DNA of 64,000 nt from Albidovulum sp030837825 (lineage in GTDB: Bacteria; Pseudomonadota; Alphaproteobacteria; Rhodobacterales; Rhodobacteraceae): the NCBI GenBank assembly GCA_037046705.1, contig JBAOHB010000009.1:1-64000 (forward strand), read 5' to 3'. Under the pieces are notes generated by a model. The model ran no database searches. It was not told the origin of the DNA and was given only the letters and a program-made list of their open reading frames with translations. Positions 8,223 to 17,930 of the stretch are shown here, piece after piece (positions within the stretch are counted from its first letter, which is position 1; the number at the start of each line of letters is the position of its first letter). Made by a program: the position numbers and the translations under genes.

Positions 8223-11200
8223 CGGGCTTCAATCTTTCCGACTGGGCGCTGAAGCACCGCTCCTTCGTCTGGTTCCTGATGATCGTCCTGGTGGTCGCGG
8301 GGGTGATGTCCTACGTCTCGATCGGGCGCGAGGAAGACCCCAACTTCGCGATCAAGACCATGATCGTCTCGGCCGCCCTGCCCGGCGCAACCACCGCCGA
8401 GACGCTGGCGCAGGTCACCGACCGGATCGAGAAGAAGCTCGAGGACCTCGACGAGCTTGATCACACCCGCTCGGTCACCGCGCCCGGACGGGCCGTCGTC
8501 TATGTCGAGCTGCTGCCGACCACGAAGCCCGACCGGTTGCCGGTGATCTGGCAGCGGGTGCGCAACATGATGGGCGACATCCGGGCCGAGTTCCCGGCGG
8601 AATTCGCGGGGTTCCAGTTCAACGACAATTTCGGCGACGTGTTCGGCAATCTCTATGCCTTCACCGCCGACGGCTTTTCCCCGCGCGAGGTGCGCGACCG
8701 CGTCGAAACCGTGCGCCGGGCGGTGCAGGCCCTGCCCGATGCCGGCAAGGTGGAAATCTTCGGCACCCGCGACGAGGCGATCTACCTGGAGTTCTCGACC
8801 GAGCGGCTCGCCGCACTCGGGCTCAACCAGCAGGCGGTCCTGGCGACGCTCGCGGCGCAGAACGCCATCCTGCCCTCGGGCGTGATCGACGCAGGCCCCG
8901 AACAGGTCCTGGTGCGCATCGGCGGGCAGTTTTCCGGCACCGAAAGCCTCGCGGCGATCAACCTCCGCGTCGGTGACCGGTTCTTCCGCCTGTCCGACGT
9001 GGCCGACATCCGCCGCGGCTACGAGGACCCGCCCTCGACCCTCTTCCGCTACCGCGGAGAGGAGGCGGTGGGCCTTGCCGTCGGCATGAAGACCGGTGCC
9101 AACATCATCGACTTCGGCGCCGCGCTCGACCGGGTGATCGCCGAGGCCCAGGCGGCCCTGCCGATCGGCATCGAGATCCACCAGGTGGCCAACCAGCCCC
9201 ATGTCGTCGAGGAGGCGGTCGGCCATTTCCTGCAGGCGCTCGCCGAGGCGGTGCTGATCGTGCTCGCGGTCAGCTTCATCTCGCTCGGCCTCAGGGCGGG
9301 GCTGGTGGTGACGCTGACCATTCCGCTGGTGCTCGCGATTACCTTCGTCGTCATGCAGTATTCGGGCTTCACGCTCCAGCGCATCTCGCTTGGTGCCTTG
9401 ATCATCGCGCTGGGGCTTCTTGTCGACGACGCGATGATTGCGATCGAGACGATGATCGCCCGGCTGGAGAAGGGCGCGACGCTGACCAGTGCAGCCTCCT
9501 ACGCCTGGACCTCCATCGCCTTTCCGATGCTGACCGGGACGCTCGTCACCGTCGCGGGCTTCATCCCGGTGGGGCTGAACAACTCGGCCGCGGGAGAGTT
9601 CACCTTCTCGCTCTTCGTCGTGATCGCGGTGTCGCTTCTGGTCTCGTGGATCGTCGCTGTGCTCTTCGCGCCGCTTCTGGGCGTGACGTTCCTGCCCGCG
9701 AAGATGGCGCACCATGATCACGGGCCGGGGCGGGCCCGCCGGCAGTTCCACCTTGCGCTCAGGCTTGCCATGCGCTTCCGCTGGATCACCATCGGGCTTA
9801 CGCTGGCCGTCTTCGCCCTGTCGATCTGGGGGATGCGGTTCGTGGAAAACCAGTTCTTCCCCAATTCCGACCGGCCCGAGCTGATCGTCGATTTCGCCCT
9901 GCCGCACAACAGCGCGATCGAGGAGACCTCGGCGCAGATGGCACGGATGGAGGCGCATCTGGGGAACGACGACAGGGTGCTTTTCTGGTCGGCCTACGTG
10001 GGCCGGGGGGCGCCGCGGTTCCTTCTGGCCTATGACGTGCCCACCTCCGGACCGCACATGGGCCAGATCGTGATCCAGACGCCGTCGGTCGCGGCGCGCG
10101 ACGCGCTGCGCGCCGATCTGAGGCGGATCGCTGCAGAGGAATTCCCGGGCATCGACGTCTATGTCAAGCTTCTCGACATCGGCCCGCCGGTGGGGCGCCC
10201 CGTGCAGTACCGCATCTCGGGCCCCGACATCGACGCCGTGCGCGACCACGCGCGCGACCTTGCGGCGATGATGGCCACCGACGCGCGGCTCATCAACATC
10301 GCGATGGACTGGAACGAGCCGGCGCGGGTGGTACGGGTCAACGTGCTTCAGGACAAGGCCCGCCAGCTCGGCATCAGCCCCAGCGACATCGCCCGCGCGC
10401 TGAGCACGATCTACGACGGCACCACGGTGACCGAACTGCGCGACGCCGGCTACCTCGTCGACATCGTCGCCCGCGGCGACAAGCGGTCGCGCACCTCGGT
10501 CGAGGAACTTGCGGGGCTTCAGCTTTCGGGCAGCGGCAACGTGACGATCCCGCTCCGCGCGGTCGCAACCTTCGAATACGGCACCGAACAGCCGGTGATC
10601 CATCAGCGCGACCGGATGCCGACGATCACGGTGAAGGCAGCCATTGCCACCAAGGACCAGCCGGCCACGCTGGTGGCGGCACTTCAGGGCCGGATCGACG
10701 CCTTCGCCGCCGCCCTGCCCCCCGGCGTGCATGTCGAGGTCGGCGGCTCGGTCGCCGAAAGCGCGAAAAGCCAGGCGCCGATCGCCGCCGTCGTGCCGCT
10801 GATGATCCTGATCATGCTGACGCTGATCATGGTCCAGGTGCAGGGCTTCCGGCTGACCTTCGTCGTTCTCTGCGCGGCACCGCTCGGCCTCATCGGCGTG
10901 GTCGCGGCGCTGGTGCCCTCTGGCGCACCCCTGGGCTTCGTCGCCATCCTCGGCGTGCTGGCGCTGATCGGCATCCTGATCCGCAACTCGATCATCCTCG
11001 TGGACGAGATCGAGGTGCTGCGGGCCAGGGGCGTGGCCCCCTGGGACGCGGTCTTCGAGGCTTCCGACGCCCGCGCCCGGCCGATCCTGCTGACCGCGGC
11101 GGCGGCAAGCCTCGCGCTGATCCCGATCTCGCGGCAGATCTTCTGGGGGCCGATGGCCTACGCGATGATGGGCGGCATCATCGCCGGCACGGTGATCACG

Positions 11201-11263
11201 CTGGTCTTCGTGCCAGCACTCTACCTTGCCGTCTTCCGGGTGAAGGGCGACAGGCAGGCCTAG
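8219..11263 (+). CDS. RND-family efflux pump, AcrB/MexB-type inner-membrane permease
   Basis: A 1014-residue proton-driven exporter with the usual N-terminal membrane helix, two large periplasmic loops and two groups of membrane helices. The proton-relay Asp pair is intact in GLLVDDAMIAIETMIARLEKG (near residues 402-405). The first ~40 residues (FVWFLMIVLVVAGVMSYVSIGREEDP) are typical of the group of single-gene RND pumps found with MFP adaptors in alphaproteobacteria. Its start overlaps the second adaptor gene. No outer-membrane channel gene lies in this operon, so a TolC-like protein encoded elsewhere would be needed. The gene stops one base before the convergent gene's stop codon. Confidence 0.92.
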   Translation: MTGFNLSDWALKHRSFVWFLMIVLVVAGVMSYVSIGREEDPNFAIKTMIVSAALPGATTAETLAQVTDRIEKKLEDLDELDHTRSVTAPGRAVVYVELLPTTKPDRLPVIWQRVRNMMGDIRAEFPAEFAGFQFNDNFGDVFGNLYAFTADGFSPREVRDRVETVRRAVQALPDAGKVEIFGTRDEAIYLEFSTERLAALGLNQQAVLATLAAQNAILPSGVIDAGPEQVLVRIGGQFSGTESLAAINLRVGDRFFRLSDVADIRRGYEDPPSTLFRYRGEEAVGLAVGMKTGANIIDFGAALDRVIAEAQAALPIGIEIHQVANQPHVVEEAVGHFLQALAEAVLIVLAVSFISLGLRAGLVVTLTIPLVLAITFVVMQYSGFTLQRISLGALIIALGLLVDDAMIAIETMIARLEKGATLTSAASYAWTSIAFPMLTGTLVTVAGFIPVGLNNSAAGEFTFSLFVVIAVSLLVSWIVAVLFAPLLGVTFLPAKMAHHDHGPGRARRQFHLALRLAMRFRWITIGLTLAVFALSIWGMRFVENQFFPNSDRPELIVDFALPHNSAIEETSAQMARMEAHLGNDDRVLFWSAYVGRGAPRFLLAYDVPTSGPHMGQIVIQTPSVAARDALRADLRRIAAEEFPGIDVYVKLLDIGPPVGRPVQYRISGPDIDAVRDHARDLAAMMATDARLINIAMDWNEPARVVRVNVLQDKARQLGISPSDIARALSTIYDGTTVTELRDAGYLVDIVARGDKRSRTSVEELAGLQLSGSGNVTIPLRAVATFEYGTEQPVIHQRDRMPTITVKAAIATKDQPATLVAALQGRIDAFAAALPPGVHVEVGGSVAESAKSQAPIAAVVPLMILIMLTLIMVQVQGFRLTFVVLCAAPLGLIGVVAALVPSGAPLGFVAILGVLALIGILIRNSIILVDEIEVLRARGVAPWDAVFEASDARARPILLTAAAASLALIPISRQIFWGPMAYAMMGGIIAGTVITLVFVPALYLAVFRVKGDRQA

Positions 11264-13471
11264 TCATTTCAGGATCGAAAGGAGATCGGCGAAATCGTCG
11301 GTCCAGACCGGCCCGCCGTCGGCGGCAAGATCGTGCCAGCGCGGGTCGCCGGCCAGCGGGCCAAGCGCCTCAGCCGAGCGCGCCAGCATCACCACCCGCG
11401 ACGGCGCGTCGCCCGGGTCGGCCGCCTCGTTGCCCGGATAGTCCTGGATCCGCGCGACGAGGCCGAGCGCGGTGGCGCTGCGGGCGAGCGGGCGCTCGAT
11501 CGCATAGTAGCGGTTCGAGATGTGGTAGAGCAGCACGCCCCCGGGTGCGAGCCGGTCGAGGTAGAGCCGCATCGCCTCGTGCGTGGTCAGGTGCACCGGC
11601 ACCGCGTCCGACCCGTAGGCGTCGATCACCAGGAGATCGTAGCGTGGCGCGCCTGCCTCTGCCGCCAGGACCATCCGCGCGTCGCCGAGCCGGGTCGGCG
11701 CGTCCGGCGCGCAGGCGGAAAGGAAGGTGAACAGCCGCGGATCCCGGGCGATCCGGTCCACCGCGGCATCGATTTCGTAGAAGGTCCAGTCCTGACCCGG
11801 GCGCTTGTAGCAGGCGAGCGCCCCGGCGCCGAGGCCGACAATGCCCACCCGCCCTGCCCGTTTCCCCGTCGCCGAGGTCAGGACCTGTGCCATCGGGCCG
11901 TTGCGATGGTAGTAGAGTTGCGGCTCGGGCCGGGCGCTGGCGAGATCGGCCAGCCGCTCGGTCCCGTGGATCGTGGTGCCGTTGGTGTAGTGCCTGAGCC
12001 CCTTCTCCTCCATAACCCGGTGGGTGCCGAAGAAGCTCCGGTCGCGGAAAAGGTCGCCGTTCGGGATCAGCCAGGCGCCGGTCGCCGCCACCGTGATCAT
12101 GGCGATGGCCGCGGCGGGCAACTGGCGGCGGAGCGCGACGGCGAGGAACGCCGCCAGCCCGAACATCGCCATCTTGAGCATGAGCCAGTCGACCGAGCGG
12201 AACACCACGATGGCGAGGACCAGCGGCAGCGCCGCCGCGATCCCCGCGGCCACCCCGAGAAGCGCCTGCGCCCGCGAGGGCCGCATCGCCGGGCTGAGCA
12301 CCAGCGTCGCGGCGAGGAGCGTGGTCACGCCGCCTTCGGCGAGGCTGTCGAACAGCAGCGGCGCGAGGATCGAGTTGAAAAACCCGCCGAGCGCGCCGCC
12401 GACCGACATCACCAGGTAGAAGAGCGTGAGGTGCCGTCCGTCGGGCCGCGCCGCATAAAGCCTCGCATGGGCGAAAAGTGCCACGACGAAGAAGGCGGCG
12501 ATCAGCGCGGCGACGCCCCAGAGCCCGACATGCGCCCCGGTGATGCCGGCGAAGACCGCGCCGAGCACGGCAAGGGAAAGGAGATAGCACAGCCGCAGCA
12601 TCGGCGTCACCCCCAACGGGCGGCGCGCGAAGGTCACGACGAAGCTGAGGAGATAGAGCGAGAGCGGCACCACCCAGACGAGCGGGATCGCCCCCACGTC
12701 GGTGCTGATCTTGGTCGTGACCGCCAGCATCAGCGACGAGGGCACGAAGGCCAGAAGCATCCAGCGGGCGATCCGTCCCGCGCCCAGCCGTTCTTCCGGC
12801 AGGCACCTTGCCCGCACCGCCTGCACCCCCCTGCCGCGCAGGGCGAAAAGCCCGCAGAGGAGCAGGAGCGCGCCGAACGCCTGGAAGCCGAACGCCCAGA
12901 GCTCGCCGATCCGCCGTGCGCCGAGAAGCGGCTCGGCGATGAGCGGGAAGGCGAGGAGCGCCACGAGCGAGCCGAAGTTGGAGGCACCGTAGAGGAAATA
13001 CGGGTCGCCGGCGGAGGGCCCGTCGCTGCGCGCATACCAGGACTGGATCAGCGGCGCATTGGCCGACAGCACGCCGAAAGGCAATCCAACCCCCAGCGCG
13101 AAGAGCGTGAGCGTCTGCCAGGCCGCCGGGACCGCCGGGTCATAGCGCCAGCCGGCGGGAATTGCCAGCGGCAGGAAGGAAAGCGCCGCGACCCAGAGCG
13201 CCAGGTGCAGCGCCAGTTGCGCCGCGACCGGCAGGTGACGGCTGACGAGATGGGCATAGAGATAGCCGGCGATGAGGACGCTCTGGAAGAAGAGCATCGC
13301 CGTCGTCCAGACCGCCGGCGCACCGCCGATCTGCGGCAGGACGATCCTGGCGAAGAGCGGCTGCACGAAGAACAGGAGCGAGGCGCTGACAAAGATCGTC
13401 AGCGTGAACAGCGCGGGAACGACCCATCCCGCCGTCGCCGCCGGTTCCGTATCAGTGTGGTGCATGGCCAA
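11264..13471 (-). CDS. Membrane protein with C-terminal spermidine-synthase-like domain
   Basis: A 735-residue fusion. Residues ~15-500 are strongly hydrophobic, with about a dozen membrane segments in an MFS-like layout beginning VPALFTLTIFVSASLLFFVQP. The C-terminal ~200 residues resemble the Rossmann-fold aminopropyl/methyltransferase of SpeE: VGIVGLGAGALACY near residue 540, YEIDAAV as the acidic second strand, and LLVIDAYGSDAVPVHLTT. Such fusions are widespread but their substrate is unknown, and true polyamine synthesis is doubtful. The stop codon abuts that of the convergent RND gene with no spacer. No partner gene is evident; the next gene upstream on this strand is rmuC, 75 bases away. 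Confidence 0.82.
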   Translation of the reverse strand: MAMHHTDTEPAATAGWVVPALFTLTIFVSASLLFFVQPLFARIVLPQIGGAPAVWTTAMLFFQSVLIAGYLYAHLVSRHLPVAAQLALHLALWVAALSFLPLAIPAGWRYDPAVPAAWQTLTLFALGVGLPFGVLSANAPLIQSWYARSDGPSAGDPYFLYGASNFGSLVALLAFPLIAEPLLGARRIGELWAFGFQAFGALLLLCGLFALRGRGVQAVRARCLPEERLGAGRIARWMLLAFVPSSLMLAVTTKISTDVGAIPLVWVVPLSLYLLSFVVTFARRPLGVTPMLRLCYLLSLAVLGAVFAGITGAHVGLWGVAALIAAFFVVALFAHARLYAARPDGRHLTLFYLVMSVGGALGGFFNSILAPLLFDSLAEGGVTTLLAATLVLSPAMRPSRAQALLGVAAGIAAALPLVLAIVVFRSVDWLMLKMAMFGLAAFLAVALRRQLPAAAIAMITVAATGAWLIPNGDLFRDRSFFGTHRVMEEKGLRHYTNGTTIHGTERLADLASARPEPQLYYHRNGPMAQVLTSATGKRAGRVGIVGLGAGALACYKRPGQDWTFYEIDAAVDRIARDPRLFTFLSACAPDAPTRLGDARMVLAAEAGAPRYDLLVIDAYGSDAVPVHLTTHEAMRLYLDRLAPGGVLLYHISNRYYAIERPLARSATALGLVARIQDYPGNEAADPGDAPSRVVMLARSAEALGPLAGDPRWHDLAADGGPVWTDDFADLLSILK

Positions 13472-13546
13472 TTCCGTCCGATTGTTTCCGGACGGGTAAC
13501 AGGCGAATCGGCCGGCAATGAGGCAGGTTCGGGGCAGGGAGCGGAG

Positions 13547-14710
13547 TCAGGCGGAAGGCACCATCCGTGGCCCGTCGCCTTCGGGCGCGATCTCCTCGAA
13601 GTCGAAGTTGTCGAGCTTGGCGGCGCGCTTGCCGGCGCGCTCGGCGGCGGTGCTGATCCCGTCGAGATCGCCGCGCGCCTGGTGGAAATGGGTGGCAAGC
13701 TTCTCAACCCGCTCGACCACCAGTTCCACGTCGCGGTGCAACTGGCGCAGCGTCGCGCGGATCGCGCCGGCCTGTTCGCGCATCCGGGCGTCCTTCAGGA
13801 CCGCCCGCATCGTGTTCAGCGTCGCCATGCAGGTGGTCGGCGAGACGATCCAGACCCGCGCGTCGAAGCCTTCGCGCACAAGTTCCGGGAAGTTGGCGTG
13901 CAGTTCGGCATAGACCGCTTCCGACGGCAGGAACATCAGCGCCCCGTCCGCCGTCTCTCCGTCAAGGATGTAGCGCTCGGCAATCGCCTTGACATGGCCC
14001 CTAACGGCGATCCGCAGCATCCGCTGCGCCTCGATCAGTTGCGACTGGTTCTCGGCCCGCCGCAGCGCCTCGTAGGCCTCGAGCGGGAACTTCGAATCGA
14101 TCACGATCGGCCCCGGCGGGTTCGGCAGGTGGATCAGGCAATCCGCCCGCCGCCCGTTCGAAAGCGTCGCCTGCATCGTGTAGGCATCGGGCGGCATGGC
14201 CTTGCGCACGATGTCGTTGAGCTGGATTTCCCCGAAGGCGCCGCGGGTCTGCTTGTTCGACAGGATGTCCTGCAACGACAGCACGTTGCCCGACAGCTTC
14301 TCGATGTTCGATTGCGCCTTGTCGATCGTCTCCAGCCGCTGCTGCAACTCACCCAGGCTGCGCGCCGTGCGGGTGGCGGTGCCGTGCAGGCTTTCGCTCA
14401 TGCCGCGGGCCACGTCGGCCAGACGGCTCTCCATCAGGTGCAGGACCTTCGCCTGCGAGGCCGCCTGCGCCTCGGACACATGGGTCAGCCCGCCCGCAAG
14501 CTGCTGCTGCCCGTCCGACAGCGCCTGGACGCGGGCGCCGATCTGGCTCAGGTGATGGCCGATCGGCTCGCTCATACGGGCGGAGCGGGCGGCGGCGCGC
14601 AGCGTCACGACCAGAAGGACGAAGAGCAGCAGCACCAGCGCCGCCCCGCCGAGAACGGCGAGAACGACGGGATCGTCAAGCGCATAGGTCTGGCCGCCGA
14701 CGGTGATCAT
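13547..14710 (-). CDS. rmuC: DNA recombination protein RmuC
   Basis: A 387-residue protein. The ATG at 14710 is preferred over an upstream in-frame Met at 14872, because the extra residues would lie inside mutL and are basic and unstructured. The chosen start gives an ATGA overlap with the mutL stop. The N-terminus has one membrane helix (VVLAVLGGAALVLLLFVLLVVT), followed by a coiled-coil region. The RmuC nuclease-like core then follows, with GAFGEIQLNDIVRKAM, IVIDSKFPLEAYE and VYAELHANFPEL. RmuC limits inversions at short inverted repeats in E. coli. Placement directly after mutL makes a small DNA-repair operon. Confidence 0.92.
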   Translation of the reverse strand: MITVGGQTYALDDPVVLAVLGGAALVLLLFVLLVVTLRAAARSARMSEPIGHHLSQIGARVQALSDGQQQLAGGLTHVSEAQAASQAKVLHLMESRLADVARGMSESLHGTATRTARSLGELQQRLETIDKAQSNIEKLSGNVLSLQDILSNKQTRGAFGEIQLNDIVRKAMPPDAYTMQATLSNGRRADCLIHLPNPPGPIVIDSKFPLEAYEALRRAENQSQLIEAQRMLRIAVRGHVKAIAERYILDGETADGALMFLPSEAVYAELHANFPELVREGFDARVWIVSPTTCMATLNTMRAVLKDARMREQAGAIRATLRQLHRDVELVVERVEKLATHFHQARGDLDGISTAAERAGKRAAKLDNFDFEEIAPEGDGPRMVPSA

Positions 14711-16551
14711 GAGCGCCCGAAAAGCCGCTCGATGTCGGACAGCCGCAACTCCACATAGGTCGGCCGCCCGTGGTTGCACTGGCCCGACAGCGGCGTCGCC
14801 TCCATCTCGCGCAGAAGCGCGTTCATCTCGTCGGCCCGCATCCTGCGGCCGGCGCGGACGGAACCGTGGCAAGCCATGCGCGACAGCACCGCGTCGATCT
14901 TCGACTGCAAGGTCTGGCTGGCGCCTTCGGCGCGCAACTCGTCGAGGATGTCGCGCAGAAGTGCCGCCGCGTTGACCTCGCCCAGAAGCGCGGGGGTTTC
15001 GCGCACCGCGACCGCCCCGCCGCCGAAGGGCTCCACCGTCAGGCCGAGGGCGCGAAGCGTCTCGGCATGGCCGAGAAGAAGCGCCGCATCGCCTTCCGAA
15101 AGTTCGACAATTTCCGGGATCAGCAGCGCCTGCGCGGCGATCCCGCTGGCGTCGCGCTGGCGCTTCAGACGTTCGTAGGCCAGCCGTTCGTGCGCGGCGT
15201 GCTGGTCGACGATGACGATGCCGGTTTCGGTCTGGGCGATGATGTAGTTCTCGTGCACCTGGGCGCGGGCGGCGCCGAGCGGGCGGTGCACGGCGCCATC
15301 CTCCGCGACACCCTCTGCCGGAGCGGGCTCGTAGCGCGCCGAGGCCTCGGCCAGTTCCGGCGCCAGCGGCGCCTGTGCGGCATGGGCCACGCGGAGGGCT
15401 GACTGCGACCGCCGGTCCATCTGGTAGATGCGCGGTGCCCCGGCGGAGGGTTCGGGGCGCAGGGCGCCGAGCGTCATCCCGCCCACGGTCGAGGAGGCGC
15501 GGTGCCCCGCCCCGGCAAGCGCATGGCGCAACCCCGACACGATCAGGCCCCGCGCGACCCCGGGCTCGCGGAAGCGCACCTCGGCCTTGGCGGGGTGAAC
15601 GTTCACGTCGACCCTTTCGGGGTCGCAGGAAAGGTTCAGGACCGCCGCGGGATGCCGGTCGCGCGACAGCACATCCATGTAGGCGGCACGAAGCGCCCCG
15701 ATCAGAAGCTTGTCGCGCACCGGGCGGCCGTTGACGAACAGGAACTGCTCCACCGCCGCGCCCCGCGAATAGGTCGGCAGCGCCGCGAATCCGGTCAGCC
15801 GGATACCCTCGCGTTCGGCGTCGATCGGCAGCGCGTTCTCGGCGAACTCATGCCCGAGGATCGTGCCGAGCCGCCGGCCGAGCGCGTCGAAGAGATCACC
15901 CTGTTCGGCGTCCGCGCGCAGGATCACCCGCCCCTCGCCACCACCCGAGGCATCGCGGAGCGTGAAGGAGACGTAGGGCTCCGCCATCGCCAGCCGCTCC
16001 ACCACATCGCGGATCGCCTGCGCCTCGGCCCGGTCGGAGCGCAGGAACTTCAGCCGCGCCGGCGTGGCATAGAAGAGGTCGCGCAGGTCCACCACCGTCC
16101 CGGAGCCGAGCGCGGCGGGCCGGACCGGCTCCATCCGCCCGCCGGCCACGGCGATCTCGGCCGCCTCAAGGCCGCGCGCACGGGATGTGATCCTGAGCCG
16201 CCCCACCGCACCCAGAGAGGGCAGCGCCTCGCCGCGAAAGCCGAAGCTGCGGATGTTCAGCAGGTCGCTCCCGTCGATCTTCGATGTGGCGTGGCGGGCA
16301 AGCGCCAGCGGCAGATCCTCGGGCGCCATCCCGCAGCCGTCGTCCGCCACCCGGATCAGCGTCTTGCCACCGTCGGCATAGGTGACGGAAATCCGCCGCG
16401 CGCCCGCATCGAGGGCGTTTTCGATCAGTTCCTTGACTGCAGAGGCGGGCCGTTCCACCACTTCGCCGGCCGCAATCCGGTTCACCGCGGCTTCGTCCAG
16501 TTGGCGAATCCGCGGGCGTTCCGGCAGCATCTTGGGGGCTTCGGCGTTCAT
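14707..16551 (-). CDS. mutL: DNA mismatch repair protein MutL
   Basis: A 614-residue protein. The N-terminal GHKL ATPase carries the expected motifs: AAGEVVERPASAVKELIENALDAG with the catalytic Glu and the metal-binding Asn, VADDGCGM, and GFRGEALPSLG. The C-terminal dimerisation domain keeps the metal-dependent endonuclease signature DQHAAHERLAYE near residues 445-456, with the accessory motifs ACHGSVRAG and CNHGRP near the end. It should therefore nick DNA itself, as expected in lineages without MutH. A variable Ala/Pro-rich linker joins the two halves. The rmuC start overlaps its stop by 4 bases. Confidence 0.96.
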   Translation of the reverse strand: MNAEAPKMLPERPRIRQLDEAAVNRIAAGEVVERPASAVKELIENALDAGARRISVTYADGGKTLIRVADDGCGMAPEDLPLALARHATSKIDGSDLLNIRSFGFRGEALPSLGAVGRLRITSRARGLEAAEIAVAGGRMEPVRPAALGSGTVVDLRDLFYATPARLKFLRSDRAEAQAIRDVVERLAMAEPYVSFTLRDASGGGEGRVILRADAEQGDLFDALGRRLGTILGHEFAENALPIDAEREGIRLTGFAALPTYSRGAAVEQFLFVNGRPVRDKLLIGALRAAYMDVLSRDRHPAAVLNLSCDPERVDVNVHPAKAEVRFREPGVARGLIVSGLRHALAGAGHRASSTVGGMTLGALRPEPSAGAPRIYQMDRRSQSALRVAHAAQAPLAPELAEASARYEPAPAEGVAEDGAVHRPLGAARAQVHENYIIAQTETGIVIVDQHAAHERLAYERLKRQRDASGIAAQALLIPEIVELSEGDAALLLGHAETLRALGLTVEPFGGGAVAVRETPALLGEVNAAALLRDILDELRAEGASQTLQSKIDAVLSRMACHGSVRAGRRMRADEMNALLREMEATPLSGQCNHGRPTYVELRLSDIERLFGRS

Positions 16552-16619
16552 CCTGCCAGATGTAGCAGTATGAAGGGATTCGCGAAAGGGCGGCGCTGTC
16601 TGACCCGGCCTGGCTGGCG

Positions 16620-17930
16620 CTAGTCCGTCGCCGTCAGCCCCGCCGGCTGGCCCACGACCACGAACCTGAGCGCGCCCGCATCCATCAGACGTTTCGCCAC
16701 CCGCGTGAGGTCGTCGAGCGTGACCGCCTCGATATAGCCGTTGCGGTCGTTCACATAGGACACCGGCAGCCCTTCCGACTGCATCCCGACTAGGATGTTG
16801 GCGATCGGCCCGTTGCCGTCGAAGCGCAGCGGATAGGAGCCGGTCAGATAGGTCTTGGCGGCCTCCAGTTCCGCCTCCGTCACGCCCTCGGCAGCAACCT
16901 TCTCCCAGACATCACGCACGACCTGCACCGCCTCGGCCACCTTCCCGTTGGCCGAGGCGAAGGAGCCCTGCCAGGTCTCGGCCAGGTCCATCGGCGCCAG
17001 CCAGGTGGAGATGCCGTAGGTCAGGCCGCGCTTTTCGCGCACCTCGTCCATGAGCCGCGCGGCAAAGCCGCCGCCGCCGAGGATGTGGTTGAGCACATAG
17101 GCGGCATAGAAATCCGGATCGTCGCGCCTGATCCCGGCCTGCCCGAACATCACGACCGACTGCGGCGACGCGTAGTCGATGATCGAGACCCCGCCCGCAA
17201 GGGCCATCCCGGCCCGTGGTGGCATCGGCGCGCCCTTCCCGGGAAGGGCGCCGGCGAGGTCGTCGAGCATCGTGCCGAGCTCCTCGGCGGTGATGTCGCC
17301 CACCGCCGCGACATAGAGCCGGTCGCGCGCCAGAACCGCGGCCTTCGCCGCCAGAAGGTCGTCGCGGGTCAGCCCGGCCAGGCTGTCGAGCGTGCCATAG
17401 CGGGACGAGCCGTAGGGGTGCGTGCCGAACGCCAGCCCGTCGAAGGCGCGGGTGGCGATCTCGCCGGGATCCTTCTCGTTCGACCGGATGATCGAGGCGA
17501 TCTGACCCTTCACCCGGTCGATCGCCTCGGCATCGAAATGCGGATCGGTCAGCGCCTGCTTCAGAAGCGCCACCGCCTCGCCGCGATTTTCGGTCAGCAT
17601 CCTGGCCGAGACGGTCGCGGCATCATCATAGGCGTCGAACTCGAAACTCGCGGCAAGCCTTTCGCGCGCCTCGGCAAAGCCCTGGGAATCGAGCGCGCCC
17701 GAGCCTTCCTCCAGAAGCGCCATCATCAGGAGCGTGGCCCCGCGCTTGCCCGGCGCATCAAGGCTGGTGCCGCCCTCGAACCGGAACTCCAGCGCGGTGA
17801 AGGGAATCGAATGTTCCTCGACCAGCCAGGCATGGATGCCGCCGGGCGAGGTCACTTCCCGGATCTCGACGGCGCCCGCGGGCAACGCACCGAAAAGCGA
17901 GAGACAGGCGGCGAAGAGCAACCGGATCAC
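16620..17930 (-). CDS. M16-family peptidase-like protein, non-catalytic subunit
   Basis: A 436-residue periplasmic protein of the insulinase (M16) fold, with a signal peptide (VIRLLFAACLSLFGALPAGA). The GTG at 17930 is chosen because it overlaps the preceding gene's stop (GTGA) and starts directly at the signal peptide. Where active M16 proteins have HxxEH, this one reads MMALLEEGSG, so zinc binding is lost. Substrate-chamber features such as the late R-x-Y region (FAARLMDEVREKRGLTYGIS) are kept. It should pair with the active subunit encoded just upstream, the same arrangement as bacterial two-subunit M16B peptidases. Confidence 0.9.
   Translation of the reverse strand: MIRLLFAACLSLFGALPAGAVEIREVTSPGGIHAWLVEEHSIPFTALEFRFEGGTSLDAPGKRGATLLMMALLEEGSGALDSQGFAEARERLAASFEFDAYDDAATVSARMLTENRGEAVALLKQALTDPHFDAEAIDRVKGQIASIIRSNEKDPGEIATRAFDGLAFGTHPYGSSRYGTLDSLAGLTRDDLLAAKAAVLARDRLYVAAVGDITAEELGTMLDDLAGALPGKGAPMPPRAGMALAGGVSIIDYASPQSVVMFGQAGIRRDDPDFYAAYVLNHILGGGGFAARLMDEVREKRGLTYGISTWLAPMDLAETWQGSFASANGKVAEAVQVVRDVWEKVAAEGVTEAELEAAKTYLTGSYPLRFDGNGPIANILVGMQSEGLPVSYVNDRNGYIEAVTLDDLTRVAKRLMDAGALRFVVVGQPAGLTATD

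Noticed and set aside
7925..10732. 935-codon minus-strand open frame
   Set aside because: Shadow of the RND pump caused by high GC at third positions; His/Arg/Gly-rich and without recognisable domains.
11333..14758. 1141-codon plus-strand open frame
   Set aside because: Antisense to the spermidine-synthase-like gene and rmuC, same biased composition, crosses two real genes.
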